Part shown: positions 33,008 to 42,497 of the stretch, piece by piece
Layout of the letters: the number at the start of each line of letters is the position of its first letter
Position numbering within the stretch: the stretch's first letter is position 1
NCBI GenBank assembly: GCA_024710705.1
Contig: JANJUF010000114.1
Location: forward strand, 1 to 42,497
Source: Gemmatimonadaceae bacterium
Lineage (GTDB): Bacteria > Gemmatimonadota > Gemmatimonadetes > Gemmatimonadales > Gemmatimonadaceae
Reading direction: 5' to 3'
Length of the DNA stretch: 42,497 nucleotides
Made by a program: the position numbers and the translations under genes
The notes under the pieces: model-generated
The model's input: the letters and a program-made list of their open reading frames with translations, nothing else
The model's database searches: none
What the model was told of the DNA's origin: nothing

Positions 33008-33834
33008 GCCTGAAGGTAAGGGGCGAGGAGGATCGCCGTGATGGCGTCGAGGATCAGGATGGCGATCGAGGACACCACCACGGCCTTGGCCGTGCTCTGT
33101 CCCACGCCCTCGGCCCCGCCGCGCGTCGTGTAGCCTTCGTAGGTGCAGAGGAAGGCGATGGCGCCGCCAAACAGCGTGGCCTTGATGAGGCTATACGTCA
33201 CCTGGAACTGGTCGTAGCCCAGCCGCACCCCTTCCATGAACTGCGCGTACTTCACGTCGGTGATGGTCACTGCCGCCATCAGGCCGCTGAGCACGCCGAA
33301 CACGTCGGCGAAGACGGTCAGGATGGGCAACATGATCACCGCCGCGATGAGCCGCGGGATGATCAGGTAGGCGACCGGGTCGAAGGACAGCGTTTCCAGC
33401 GCGTCGATCTGCTCGGTCACGCGCATGGTCGCGATCTCCGCCGTCATCTTGGCCCCGACGCGTCCGGCGAGCACGAGGCCGGTGAGCAGGGGGCCGGTTT
33501 CCAGGATCACGATCTGCCGGGAGCTGAGGCCCACGATGGAGAGCTGGATGCCCGGAAACAGCTGGTACCGGATCTGGATCGTGATCACACCGCCGATGAA
33601 GGCGGCGACCATGATGGCGAGGGGCAGGGAATCCACGCCGATGGTGCGCATCTGGTGGGCGACTTCCCGAGTCCAGGTCCGCCACTCCTTCGAGGCCCGC
33701 GCCAGCTCCCGGACGAAGAGCACCCGCGCCCCGATGCCGCCGAACAAGGCCAGCGCCGTGCGCCCCACGCCTCGGAAAAACACGAGGCTGGAGCGCTGCA
33801 CCACGGGAAAGCTCTCGGTCGGGCGGGAACCCAC
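33004..33834 (-). CDS. MlaE family ABC transporter permease
   Basis: 276 residues from GTG 33834, two bases after the lptG stop. The MlaE family signatures TGLVLAGRVGAKMTAEIATMRVTEQIDALETL and the FEGYTTRGGAEGVGQSTAKAVV-like end (TYEGYTTRGGAEGVG) are present, with five or six helices. It is the inner-membrane subunit that couples to an MlaF ATPase and an MlaD hexamer. The ATPase gene is not adjacent. Confidence 0.92.
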   Translation of the reverse strand: MGSRPTESFPVVQRSSLVFFRGVGRTALALFGGIGARVLFVRELARASKEWRTWTREVAHQMRTIGVDSLPLAIMVAAFIGGVITIQIRYQLFPGIQLSIVGLSSRQIVILETGPLLTGLVLAGRVGAKMTAEIATMRVTEQIDALETLSFDPVAYLIIPRLIAAVIMLPILTVFADVFGVLSGLMAAVTITDVKYAQFMEGVRLGYDQFQVTYSLIKATLFGGAIAFLCTYEGYTTRGGAEGVGQSTAKAVVVSSIAILILDAITAILLAPYLQA

Positions 33835-33835
33835 G

Positions 33836-34921
33836 TCAGGTCCTGACCTTGATCAGCAGGTAGGTCCCGATGCAGGTGAAGAGGGCACCGGGCATCCAGG
33901 CGGCGAGTTCCGGCTGCACGAGGCCGCCAGCGCCGATCGCCTGGGTCAGTTGGAGCAACACGAGGAAGATAACCGTCACCGCGAGGCTGATGGCGATGCC
34001 GTAGGCCGTCCCGCCGCGTTGCGTGCTGGTGGCCAGGGGCGCGCCAATCAGCATGATGATCACGCAGGTGACCGGGATGGCGATCTTCAGCATCCGCTCC
34101 ACCCGCAGTTTGCGCACGTCGGCCCCGGATCGTTCCATGGCCTTGATGAAGTTGCCGAGGTCGGCGAAGCCCATCTCGGCCGGGGCCCTCGGGTTGGCCA
34201 TGAGGTTCACAGGCCGCTCCGTGAAGAAGCGGTCGCGCAGCGAGTCGAACTGGATGCTGATGTTGGCGAGCGAGTCAGGAATGATATGGAAGTAGCCGTT
34301 CTTCAGCGTCCACCCGCCCTCGCTCCCCCAAGAGCCCGTCTTGGCCGTCACCAGGTAGCTGGGGAAATCGGGACCGGTGCCACGGCGCTCGATCTCCAGG
34401 TCGGTCATGGACCCGCTGCCGACATCGGCGTAGCCGATCTTGTACACGCGCCCGTGGTCCGCCGCGTAGGCGAAGTTGGTGCGCTGGTTGGCGGCCCGCA
34501 CCTGCTTCTCCTTCAACAGCTCGAGGCGCCGCGCGTTCAGCGGCGGGATGATCTCCGCGAGGGCAAGGCCGACGAAGGTCGCCACCACCGCCCCCGCCGC
34601 GATCGGCGCGATGAAGCGATGGAACGAGATCCCCGAGGCCTTGGCGGCCGTGATCTCGCTGTGCCGCGTGAAGCCGCCCACCGTGAATACCGTCGCGAAC
34701 AACACCGCCGCCGGCAGCACCTGGAACATCGTCTCGGGAATCCCGAACAGGTACGCCAGGGCGATCTCCTGCGCACTCAGCTCGCGGGCGAGGTAGTTGT
34801 CGAGCTTCTCGGAGATGTCGATGATGATGACCAGCAGCGGGAAGCCAAGGGCCGTGGCCACCAGCACCTTCCAGAACTCGGAGAGCACGTAGCGGTCCAG
34901 GGGACGCAGGGGGGACCTCAT
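33836..34921 (-). CDS. lptG: LPS export permease LptG
   Basis: 361 residues from ATG 34921 (MRSPLRPLDRYVLSEFWKVL), overlapping the lptF stop (ATGA). Layout is the LptF/G type: three helices, a periplasmic beta-jellyroll (residues about 135-265) and three more helices. Family phrases include EITAAKASGISFHRFIAPI and IPVTCVIIMLIGAPLATSTQRGG. With LptF and the LptB ATPase (not in window) it extracts lipopolysaccharide from the inner membrane. Confidence 0.92.
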   Translation of the reverse strand: MRSPLRPLDRYVLSEFWKVLVATALGFPLLVIIIDISEKLDNYLARELSAQEIALAYLFGIPETMFQVLPAAVLFATVFTVGGFTRHSEITAAKASGISFHRFIAPIAAGAVVATFVGLALAEIIPPLNARRLELLKEKQVRAANQRTNFAYAADHGRVYKIGYADVGSGSMTDLEIERRGTGPDFPSYLVTAKTGSWGSEGGWTLKNGYFHIIPDSLANISIQFDSLRDRFFTERPVNLMANPRAPAEMGFADLGNFIKAMERSGADVRKLRVERMLKIAIPVTCVIIMLIGAPLATSTQRGGTAYGIAISLAVTVIFLVLLQLTQAIGAGGLVQPELAAWMPGALFTCIGTYLLIKVRT

Positions 34922-36429
34922 GCCGAGCGCTTCCGGGCGCGGGCGCGCCAGCGATCGAGGACGCGGCCCCACCACTCGCTGGTCTCGCTCCCGCGTGAGG
35001 TCGAGCCTTCGCTGCCGAGTCGTACCGTGAGTACCACCCCGATGATGCCCATCACGATGTTGGCCAGCCACATGGCCAGTGCCGGGTCCACCGCCCCGCG
35101 ATCGGAGAGGGCCTCGCCGGCCAGCAGCCCGACGTAGTAGACGGCAAAGACGCCGAGGCTCACGCCGATGGTGAGCCCGACGCCACCGCGCGGGAAACGC
35201 AGCGCGATGGGCGCGCCGAGCAGCACGAACACCACGCAGGCCGCCGCGATGGCGAACTTCTTCTCGATCTCGACGCGGTAGCGATCGATCCCCGACTGCG
35301 CGCTGGTGTACTCATAGCGCATTCCTTGGAGCACCACCGACTCATACTGCTCGGGCGACGCGTCGGGGTTCCGGGGTCGCGGCGGAGGCGGATCGCTGCG
35401 CCGCGACGGTGCCTGGGCGGCCTCTGCTGCGTCCACGAGTTTCACCGCGGCCCACTTGGCCTTGAGTGCGCAATACAGGTTCGCCAATCCCCAGGGCTCG
35501 CTCGGCGCGGAGCGACCGGCGAGCAAGGCATCCTCGAGGCTGAGGCGGCCGGCGGCGATCTCGCGTTCCTCGGCGGCGCGCAGTCGCGCCCACGAGCTGT
35601 CGCGGGCGACGGCCCGTTCGCGCACCTTGTCCTGCAGCTCGCAGACCGTCATCTCGCGGTCCGACTTGTACGTCGGGTCCACCACGTCGTCGCGCTCCAG
35701 CTGCGTGGCCACGCCACGCACCACGAGGCGGTCTTCCTTGAAGAAGCTCCGCTGGAGTCGCTCCGGGGCGTTCCCGGCCGTCTCGGTGGAATGCCCGTCG
35801 TACAGCGTCAGCACCAGGTCGGAGCCGCCGGCCGTGAACCCCAACGCCCCGCTGTCGGCCCGGATGGTGCGACGCTGGAACCGGTTGGCCAGATCGTAGA
35901 TGGTCACGTCGCGCATCGCGTTCGTGGCCGGATCGATCCGCGCCGCGCGGAGGTAGAGCTGCCCGCGCACCACCTCGTTGATCACCTGCTCGCTGAGCGC
36001 CAGCGTCGGCTTCACCCGCGCGATGTCCGCCTGCAGGGTGGCCAGCCGATGGTTGGCCCGCGGCAGCACCTGGTCGTTGAACCAGACCATGAACAGGGCC
36101 AGCACGGCCGAGGCCAGGATGACCGGCCGCACCAACAACTGCATGCTCACGCCGCTCGCCTTGAAGGCCGTGATCTCGTTCTCGGCGGCGAAGCGCGAGA
36201 AGGCGTGCAGCGTGGCGACGAGCACCGCCATCGGCAGCGTCATCGCGATGGTGAAGGGAAGCGAGAGGAGCAGGAACTCCACGATCACCGACCACGGCAG
36301 CCCTTTCCCGACGAGGTCAGGAAAGCGCTTGGCGATGAAGTTGAGCAGCAGGAGCGAGGTCAGCGCCGAGAGGGCGAAGACCAGCGGACCGGCGTGCTCC
36401 CGGAGGATGTAGCGATGGACGATCTTCAC
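34918..36429 (-). CDS. lptF: LPS export permease LptF, with extended periplasmic domain
   Basis: 503 residues from GTG 36429, about 130 longer than usual. The N terminus (VKIVHRYILREHAGPLVFAL), the coupling helix phrase AENEITAFKASGVSMQLLVR, and the final GAPIALRFPRGGVGLTIGVS are typical. The extra length falls in the periplasmic half before the last three helices, including a proline/arginine stretch (SRRSDPPPPRPRNPDAS). A ~25-residue charged tail follows the last helix. Partners LptG next door; the LptB ATPase is elsewhere. Confidence 0.9.
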   Translation of the reverse strand: MKIVHRYILREHAGPLVFALSALTSLLLLNFIAKRFPDLVGKGLPWSVIVEFLLLSLPFTIAMTLPMAVLVATLHAFSRFAAENEITAFKASGVSMQLLVRPVILASAVLALFMVWFNDQVLPRANHRLATLQADIARVKPTLALSEQVINEVVRGQLYLRAARIDPATNAMRDVTIYDLANRFQRRTIRADSGALGFTAGGSDLVLTLYDGHSTETAGNAPERLQRSFFKEDRLVVRGVATQLERDDVVDPTYKSDREMTVCELQDKVRERAVARDSSWARLRAAEEREIAAGRLSLEDALLAGRSAPSEPWGLANLYCALKAKWAAVKLVDAAEAAQAPSRRSDPPPPRPRNPDASPEQYESVVLQGMRYEYTSAQSGIDRYRVEIEKKFAIAAACVVFVLLGAPIALRFPRGGVGLTIGVSLGVFAVYYVGLLAGEALSDRGAVDPALAMWLANIVMGIIGVVLTVRLGSEGSTSRGSETSEWWGRVLDRWRARARKRSA

Positions 36430-36460
36430 GCGGGCTCGGACGGGGAGCGGGACGCTCGGG

Positions 36461-36485
36461 CGAACAGCGTATATTCCACTGTTCG
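36461..36485. promoter_or_regulatory. Dyad around a TATATT box in the divergent lptF / M28 promoter region
   Basis: CGAACAG (36461-36467) and CTGTTCG (36479-36485) flank an 11-base centre containing GTATATT. The arrangement would place a symmetric protein site over a -10 element. A second perfect 16-base palindrome, CGGCTCCGCGGAGCCG, lies at 36530-36545 close to the downstream start. Confidence 0.45.
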
Positions 36486-36567
36486 TCGGCGGCCGGGCAA
36501 GGTGGCGCGCCGCCCTCATACCCCGGTGGCGGCTCCGCGGAGCCGTTCGCCCGTTCCGAGGCATGCC

Positions 36568-37533
36568 ATGTTTCCTGTCCGGTCCCGCATCATGCCCCCC
36601 ATCGCCGCCCTCGTGGCCCTCGTGGCCCTCGCCCTCGGCTGCGGCGGGAGCGAAGCCGCCGACCGCACCCCCGCCACCCAAGTGTCCGTGACCACCGAGT
36701 TCGATGGCGCGAAGGCGATGGAGTACGTGAACGCGCAGCTCGCCTTCGGCGCCCGCGTGCCCGGCACCGCCGCCCACCGCGCCATGGGCGACTGGCTGGT
36801 TGCCGAACTCCGCACGCGGGCTGACACCGTCATCGTCCAGACCTGGACCCACACGACCGCCGATGGGCGGCGTCTCCCGATGCGCAACGTGCTGGCGCGG
36901 TTCGCGCCGGCGGCCACGCGTCGCGTGCTCTACCTCGCGCATTGGGACTCGCGTCCGATCTCCGAGAAGGCCACCGACCCGGCCCAGCGCGCGCTGCCGG
37001 TCCCGGGCGCCAACGACGGCGCCTCCGGCGTTGCCATCCTCCTCGGCGTCGCCGACGCGCTGGCCGCGCGTCCGGCCGCGGTCGGGGTGGACCTGCTCTT
37101 CGTGGACGGGGAGGATTGGGGCGATTTCGACACCAACACCGACGTGCTGATCGGGTCGCGATGGTTCGCCACCCACCTGCCCAGCCCGGGCTACATGCCG
37201 GAGTTCGGTGTGCTGTTCGACATGGTCGGGCACGTGGGCGCGCGGTTCCGATACGAGACGCACTCCATGCGGGCGGCCCCCGAGGTCGTGCAGCGCGTGT
37301 GGAGCACTGCGGCTCGCTTGGGACACGCCGCCTCGTTCCCCAATCGCGAGTACGGGTTTCCCATCACCGACGACCACGTGCCGCTCATCGAGGCCGGGAT
37401 GAAGGTCATAGACGTGATTGACCTCGACTACGCCTGGCACCACACGCCGGAAGACACCGCCGACAAGCTGTCGCAGGCCACCCTGCAGATGGTCGGGGAC
37501 GTCGCGATCACGGTGCTGCGCGACTTGCGATGA
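36568..37533 (+). CDS. Glutaminyl-peptide cyclotransferase-like M28 family lipoprotein
   Basis: 321 residues from ATG 36568; the ATG at 36592 is an equally good lipoprotein start. The lipobox is LALGC with C25. Metal-site residues follow the M28/QC pattern: H125 and D127 in AHWDSRP, D150 in PGANDGASG, E182 in DGEDWGD, D219 in FDMVG, and H291/H292 in WHHTPEDT. The WDSRP, GANDGASG and DGEDWG words are those of glutaminyl cyclases, which convert N-terminal glutamine to pyroglutamate; a peptidase activity cannot be excluded. Membrane-anchored, periplasmic. Confidence 0.85.
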   Translation: MFPVRSRIMPPIAALVALVALALGCGGSEAADRTPATQVSVTTEFDGAKAMEYVNAQLAFGARVPGTAAHRAMGDWLVAELRTRADTVIVQTWTHTTADGRRLPMRNVLARFAPAATRRVLYLAHWDSRPISEKATDPAQRALPVPGANDGASGVAILLGVADALAARPAAVGVDLLFVDGEDWGDFDTNTDVLIGSRWFATHLPSPGYMPEFGVLFDMVGHVGARFRYETHSMRAAPEVVQRVWSTAARLGHAASFPNREYGFPITDDHVPLIEAGMKVIDVIDLDYAWHHTPEDTADKLSQATLQMVGDVAITVLRDLR

Positions 37534-37586
37534 CGCACGCGTAGGGGGGATGCCGCGGCCGCCGGAGGGATCCGGCATCCTGCCGC

Positions 37587-38072
37587 GTGCCGACTCCCGC
37601 CGAGCGCCGCGCCCTGCTCTTTGTGGCGGCCGTCGCTGCGCTCGGACTCGGGGTGCGCGGCTGTCGCGCGCTTGCCCGCGTGGAGGTCCCGGCCGACGCC
37701 CGCGAGGCGCTGGCGGCACAGATCGCGGCCGTGGACTCGGCCGTGGCGGCGGGTGGGAGGTCGCCCTCGCGCAGCCCGGCTGCCCGAACCCCGGCGGCGC
37801 CCAAGCCCCTCGGGCCCGTGGACATCGACCGGGCCAGCGCCGAGGAGCTGGACGGACTGCCCGGCATCGGACCGGCGCTGGCTGCCCGGATCGTCGCCGA
37901 CCGCCAATCCAACGGCCATTTCGGTTCGCTGGACGAGCTCCAGCGCGTGCGTGGGATCGGGCCGGCCCTGGCCGCCAAACTGGCCCCCCATGTCACCTTC
38001 TCGGGGCCCCATCGTCCTCCTCGTGCGCGGGGGTCTGCGCGCCCCCCTGGGACGGTCGGTCCACATCCTTGA
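37587..38072 (+). CDS. ComEA-like helix-hairpin-helix protein
   Basis: 161 residues from GTG 37587. A hydrophobic N-terminal helix (ALLFVAAVAALGLGVRGC) is followed by an Ala/Pro linker and a tandem HhH domain (VDIDRASAEELDGLPGIGPA, LQRVRGIGPALAAKLAP), which binds DNA non-specifically. ComEA-like proteins bind incoming DNA in the periplasm during natural transformation, which fits the type IV pilus genes just downstream. The last ~25 residues are low-complexity. A GGATGCCG/CGGCATCC hairpin precedes the start. Confidence 0.85.
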   Translation: MPTPAERRALLFVAAVAALGLGVRGCRALARVEVPADAREALAAQIAAVDSAVAAGGRSPSRSPAARTPAAPKPLGPVDIDRASAEELDGLPGIGPALAARIVADRQSNGHFGSLDELQRVRGIGPALAAKLAPHVTFSGPHRPPRARGSARPPGTVGPHP

Positions 38073-38074
38073 CA
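38069..38074 (+). promoter_or_regulatory. Possible -35 box of the pil operon
   Basis: TTGACA, a perfect -35 hexamer, overlaps the stop of the ComEA-like gene and lies 104 bases before the pilB start. No convincing -10 is seen 17 bases downstream. Confidence 0.25.
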
Positions 38075-38177
38075 CCTGTGCGCTCCGCCGTCCACCTTCA
38101 CCCCTGCCACGCGATGCGTGAAGCCTCCCGGCCGCCCGGCCGGCGGGGTGCGCGCCTCCTTCTCCCGTATTTCCCCG

Positions 38178-40010
<1,833 letters not shown>

Positions 40011-40016
40011 TGCCGC

Positions 40017-40055
40017 CGGCCCTCCCGTCTTCCGTCCTCCGTCTCCCGTCTCCAT
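40017..40055. repeat. GACGGA/GAAGAC low-complexity spacer, copy C
   Basis: The 49-base pilB-pilT gap is almost wholly the pyrimidine complement of copies A and B (words CGTCTTCCGTCC, CGTCTCCCGTC). It leaves no obvious Shine-Dalgarno for pilT. Confidence 0.55.
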
Positions 40056-40059
40056 CGCA

Positions 40060-41220
40060 ATGACTGCTCCCGCGACCGCGCCCGCCGCCCAGCCCGTCAA
40101 TCTCCGCATCCTCCTCGACGAGATGATCGAGCGCGGGGCGTCCGACTTGCACATCACCGCCGGGTCGCGGCCGATGATGCGGCTGGACGGCGATATCGTC
40201 CCCTCGAAGACGGACACGGTCCTGCAGCCCAAGGACACGCTCCAACTGGCCTACTCGGTGCTCACCGAGAACCAGAAGAAGCGCTTCGAGATGGAGGACG
40301 AGCTCGACTTTTCGTTCGGCATCCAGAACCTGGCCCGCTTCCGCGGCAACTGCTTCAAGCAGCGCGGCTGCGTGTCCATCGTGCTACGGCAGATTCCCTT
40401 CTCGATCAAGACGTTTGCCGAGCTGAGCCTGCCACCGGTGATCGCCAAGCTGGCGGAGAAGCCACGCGGACTGGTCCTCGTCACCGGCCCCACGGGCTCG
40501 GGCAAGTCCACCACCCTCGCGGCGATGATCGACAAGATCAACCGCGAACGGAAGGGACATATCCTCACGGTCGAGGACCCGATCGAGTTCATCCACAAGC
40601 ACCAGGGCTGCATCGTCAACCAGCGCGAGGTGGGCTCCGACACCAAGAGCTTCGGGTCCGCACTCAAGTACGCGCTGCGCGAGGACCCCGATGTGGTGCT
40701 GGTGGGCGAAATGCGCGACCACGAGACGATCCACGCCGGCCTCACCATCGCCGAGACGGGCCACCTGGCCTTCGCCACGCTGCACACCAACTCGGCGGCC
40801 GAGGCCATCAACCGGATCATTGACGTCTTCCCCAGCCACCAGCAGTCGCAGGTGCGGGCCCAGCTGAGCTTCGTGCTCGAGGGCATCATCACCCAGACGC
40901 TGTTGCCGAAGCGCACGGGCCGGGGCCGCGCCATGGCGGCCGAGATCCTGGTGGTGACGCCGGCCATCCGGGCGCTGATCCGTGATGACAAGATCCACCA
41001 GGTCTACTCGATGATGCAGTCGGGCAAGAAGCACGGGATGCAGACCCTGAACGATTCGCTGTACGCGCTGTACACCGCGCGCGAGGTCACCGAGGACGAG
41101 TGCCTGCGCGTGTCGAGCGACCCCACCGAGTTCCTCCGCATGATCGGCAAGGCGCCGGGCGACGAGGGACCCTCCGCCAGCGGGGGCAAGGGCGCCCCTG
41201 TGGCGGGCGGACGCCGTTGA
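40060..41220 (+). CDS. pilT: Type IV pilus retraction ATPase PilT
   Basis: 386 residues from ATG 40060. PilT hexamers power pilus retraction, needed for twitching and DNA uptake. Features: the N-terminal PAS-like domain (RGASDLHITAGSRPMMRLDG), Walker A GPTGSGKST at about 143-151, Walker B VVLVGEMRD, the His box LAFATLHTNSAAEAINR, and the PilT-specific C-terminal AIRALIRDDKIHQVYSMMQS motif. Length is a little above usual because of a Gly/Pro-rich tail. Confidence 0.96.
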   Translation: MTAPATAPAAQPVNLRILLDEMIERGASDLHITAGSRPMMRLDGDIVPSKTDTVLQPKDTLQLAYSVLTENQKKRFEMEDELDFSFGIQNLARFRGNCFKQRGCVSIVLRQIPFSIKTFAELSLPPVIAKLAEKPRGLVLVTGPTGSGKSTTLAAMIDKINRERKGHILTVEDPIEFIHKHQGCIVNQREVGSDTKSFGSALKYALREDPDVVLVGEMRDHETIHAGLTIAETGHLAFATLHTNSAAEAINRIIDVFPSHQQSQVRAQLSFVLEGIITQTLLPKRTGRGRAMAAEILVVTPAIRALIRDDKIHQVYSMMQSGKKHGMQTLNDSLYALYTAREVTEDECLRVSSDPTEFLRMIGKAPGDEGPSASGGKGAPVAGGRR

Positions 41221-41243
41221 TCGTCAGGCCCTGAGGAGAATCC

Positions 41244-42440
41244 ATGCCAGCCTTCGTCTATACCGCCCGTACCGCCACCGGTGAACTCAAGTCCGCGACC
41301 ATCGAGGCCGCGAACAAAGAGGACGTCGTCAACCAACTGAAGCGGCTGCGGATGAACGTCGTCAAGGTCGAGGAGCAGTCGAAGACCGCTCCCAAGACCA
41401 AGGGCTCGATCGCGATGCGCGACATCGTGATCTTCACCCGGCAGTTCTCGACCATGATCAACTCCGGCCTGCCGCTGGTGCAGGCCCTCGACATCCTCTC
41501 CAAACAGTCGGAGAACCCCGTCCTGCAGGCGGTCACGCGGCAGGTGGTGTTCGATGTCGAGTCCGGCCACACCGTGGCCGACGCGCTCTCCAAGCACCCG
41601 AACGCCTTCACCGAGCTGTACGTGAACATGGTGGCGGCCGGCGAGGCCGGTGGTATTCTCGACACCATCCTGCTTCGCCTGGCGACGTTCATGGAGAAGA
41701 ACGACGCCCTCGTCCGCAAGGTGAAGGGCGCGATGATCTACCCGGGCGTCATCATGGGCGTCGCCGGCGCGGCCATCACCGTGCTGCTGCTCTTCGTCAT
41801 CCCGACGTTCCAACGCATGTTCGAATCGGTGGGGCTGCCCCTGCCGCTGCCGACGCGCATCGTGATCGGACTGTCGGAGTTCCTGCAGGCCTACTGGTGG
41901 GCCATCATCATCATCGGCGTCGTGCTCTTCAACGCGCTGAAGAAGTACTACGCCACGCCGAATGGCCAGCTGCGCATTGACCGCATGCTGCTCAAGGCTC
42001 CGGTGCTCGGCGACGTGCTCCGCAAGTCGGCCGTGTCGCGCTTCACCCGTACGCTCGGCACGCTGATCAGCTCGGGCGTCAGCATCCTCGACGGCCTCGA
42101 GATCACGGCCAAGACAGCCGGCAACCGCGTCATTTCCGATGCCATCATGGCCTCGCGCTCGTCGATCGCCGGCGGTGACACCATTTCCGCGCCCCTCGCC
42201 AAGTCGGGCGTCTTCCCGCCAATGGTGATCTCGATGATCGCGGTGGGTGAGCAGACGGGCGGACTCGACGAGATGCTCTCAAAGATCGCCGACTTCTACG
42301 ACGAGGAAGTGGACGCTGCGGTGGGCGGCCTCCTCGCCCTCATGGAACCGATGATGATCGTGTTCCTCGGCGTGGTCGTCGGCGGCATGGTGGTCGCCAT
42401 GTACCTGCCGATCTTCGACATGATCAACGCCGCGCAGTAA
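41244..42440 (+). CDS. pilC: Type IV pilus inner-membrane platform protein PilC
   Basis: 398 residues from ATG 41244, with GAGGAGA at 41233-41239. Two GspF/PilC domains of about 120 residues are present, each with a pair-wise conserved core (FTRQFSTMINSGLPLVQALD and FTRTLGTLISSGVSILDGLE). Three membrane helices are visible near residues 170-195, 215-235 and 370-395. PilC links the PilB/PilT motors to the pilus base. Confidence 0.96.
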   Translation: MPAFVYTARTATGELKSATIEAANKEDVVNQLKRLRMNVVKVEEQSKTAPKTKGSIAMRDIVIFTRQFSTMINSGLPLVQALDILSKQSENPVLQAVTRQVVFDVESGHTVADALSKHPNAFTELYVNMVAAGEAGGILDTILLRLATFMEKNDALVRKVKGAMIYPGVIMGVAGAAITVLLLFVIPTFQRMFESVGLPLPLPTRIVIGLSEFLQAYWWAIIIIGVVLFNALKKYYATPNGQLRIDRMLLKAPVLGDVLRKSAVSRFTRTLGTLISSGVSILDGLEITAKTAGNRVISDAIMASRSSIAGGDTISAPLAKSGVFPPMVISMIAVGEQTGGLDEMLSKIADFYDEEVDAAVGGLLALMEPMMIVFLGVVVGGMVVAMYLPIFDMINAAQ

Positions 42441-42462
42441 GCGCTGCTCGCGGGTCGCAGGG

Positions 42463-42491
42463 ACGGGGGAGCCGCGGGTCGGCTCCCCCGT
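42463..42491 (+). terminator. Hairpin after pilC
   Basis: ACGGGGGAGCC / GGCTCCCCCGT, perfect 11-bp stem with a 7-base loop, 22 bases after the pilC stop. The window ends six bases later, so a T-run cannot be judged. Confidence 0.6.
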
Positions 42492-42497
42492 TCGCGT

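Noticed and set aside
36461-36485. CGAAC...GTTCG as a LexA/SOS box
   Set aside because: The half-sites are separated by far more than the four bases between GAAC and GTTC in known boxes.
37548-37580. GGATGCCG/CGGCATCC hairpin before the ComEA-like gene as a riboswitch
   Set aside because: Only a simple 8-bp stem with a GC-rich loop; no conserved aptamer core. Could be a weak terminator of the preceding gene.

Overview
The window is a stretch of GC-rich (clearly above 60% by eye), gene-dense, diderm bacterial chromosome. The gene set is: an Oar-like TonB-dependent receptor, LptF/LptG and Mla-type envelope lipid transport, a CcmABCD heme exporter, CzcA-type RND efflux, type IV pilus motors, a BIG2-type lipoprotein and several M28/M16/M24 peptidases. 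Frequent GTG/TTG starts and 4-base stop/start overlaps fit a Gemmatimonadota-like soil or sediment bacterium. The phylum is inferred from gene content and was not tested by a search.

Layout. 1-2682: tail of an RND metal pump, a kynureninase-like PLP enzyme, a small hypothetical protein and pseudouridine-5'-phosphate glycosidase. 2765-8142: one operon of TPR protein, ABC ATPase, ABC permease and a double-domain M16 peptidase. 8166-10881: minus-strand DUF2461, secreted M28 peptidase and a stand-alone cyclic-nucleotide-binding domain. 10995-14175: secreted small protein, a small conserved protein, a membrane-anchored DsbA-like protein, and a lipoprotein that overlaps dsbA tail-to-tail. 14224-16188: acetyl-CoA synthetase (minus). 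16189-16645: a 457-base gene-free block holding crossed inverted repeats, a possible sigma-54 promoter and a GEMM-I cyclic-dinucleotide riboswitch upstream of a 96-residue STAS protein. 17033-19802: ccmA-ccmB-ccmC-ccmD-ppa, including a 44-residue CcmD. 19816-21995: minus-strand operon of zf-HC2 anti-sigma-like protein, DUF92 membrane protein, flavin reductase and DUF1707/LiaF-like protein. 22077-23884: V4R-like protein and M24 peptidase. 24048-26967: minus-strand small membrane protein, heme farnesyltransferase and ABC exporter. 27026-31850: APC permease and the large Oar-like receptor. 32126-36429: minus-strand lptF-lptG-mlaE-mlaD. 36568-42440: glutaminyl-cyclase-like lipoprotein, ComEA-like protein, then pilB-pilT-pilC.

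The most notable signals are non-coding. (i) The riboswitch at about 16426-16519 matches the c-di-GMP-I core almost position for position but carries A instead of G at the ligand-contacting position 20. That is the signature of the 3',3'-cGAMP-sensing GEMM-Ib subclass, and the element has a clear mutually exclusive downstream stem. (ii) A roughly 137-base palindromic element occurs twice (23906-24042 and 31962-32099), each time between convergent genes, with inverted termini and a 17-bp central hairpin. (iii) A family of low-complexity spacers built from GACGGA/GAAGAC units occupies three gene junctions. PilB also carries tandem MshEN-type c-di-GMP-binding motifs, so two separate cyclic-dinucleotide outputs lie in one window.
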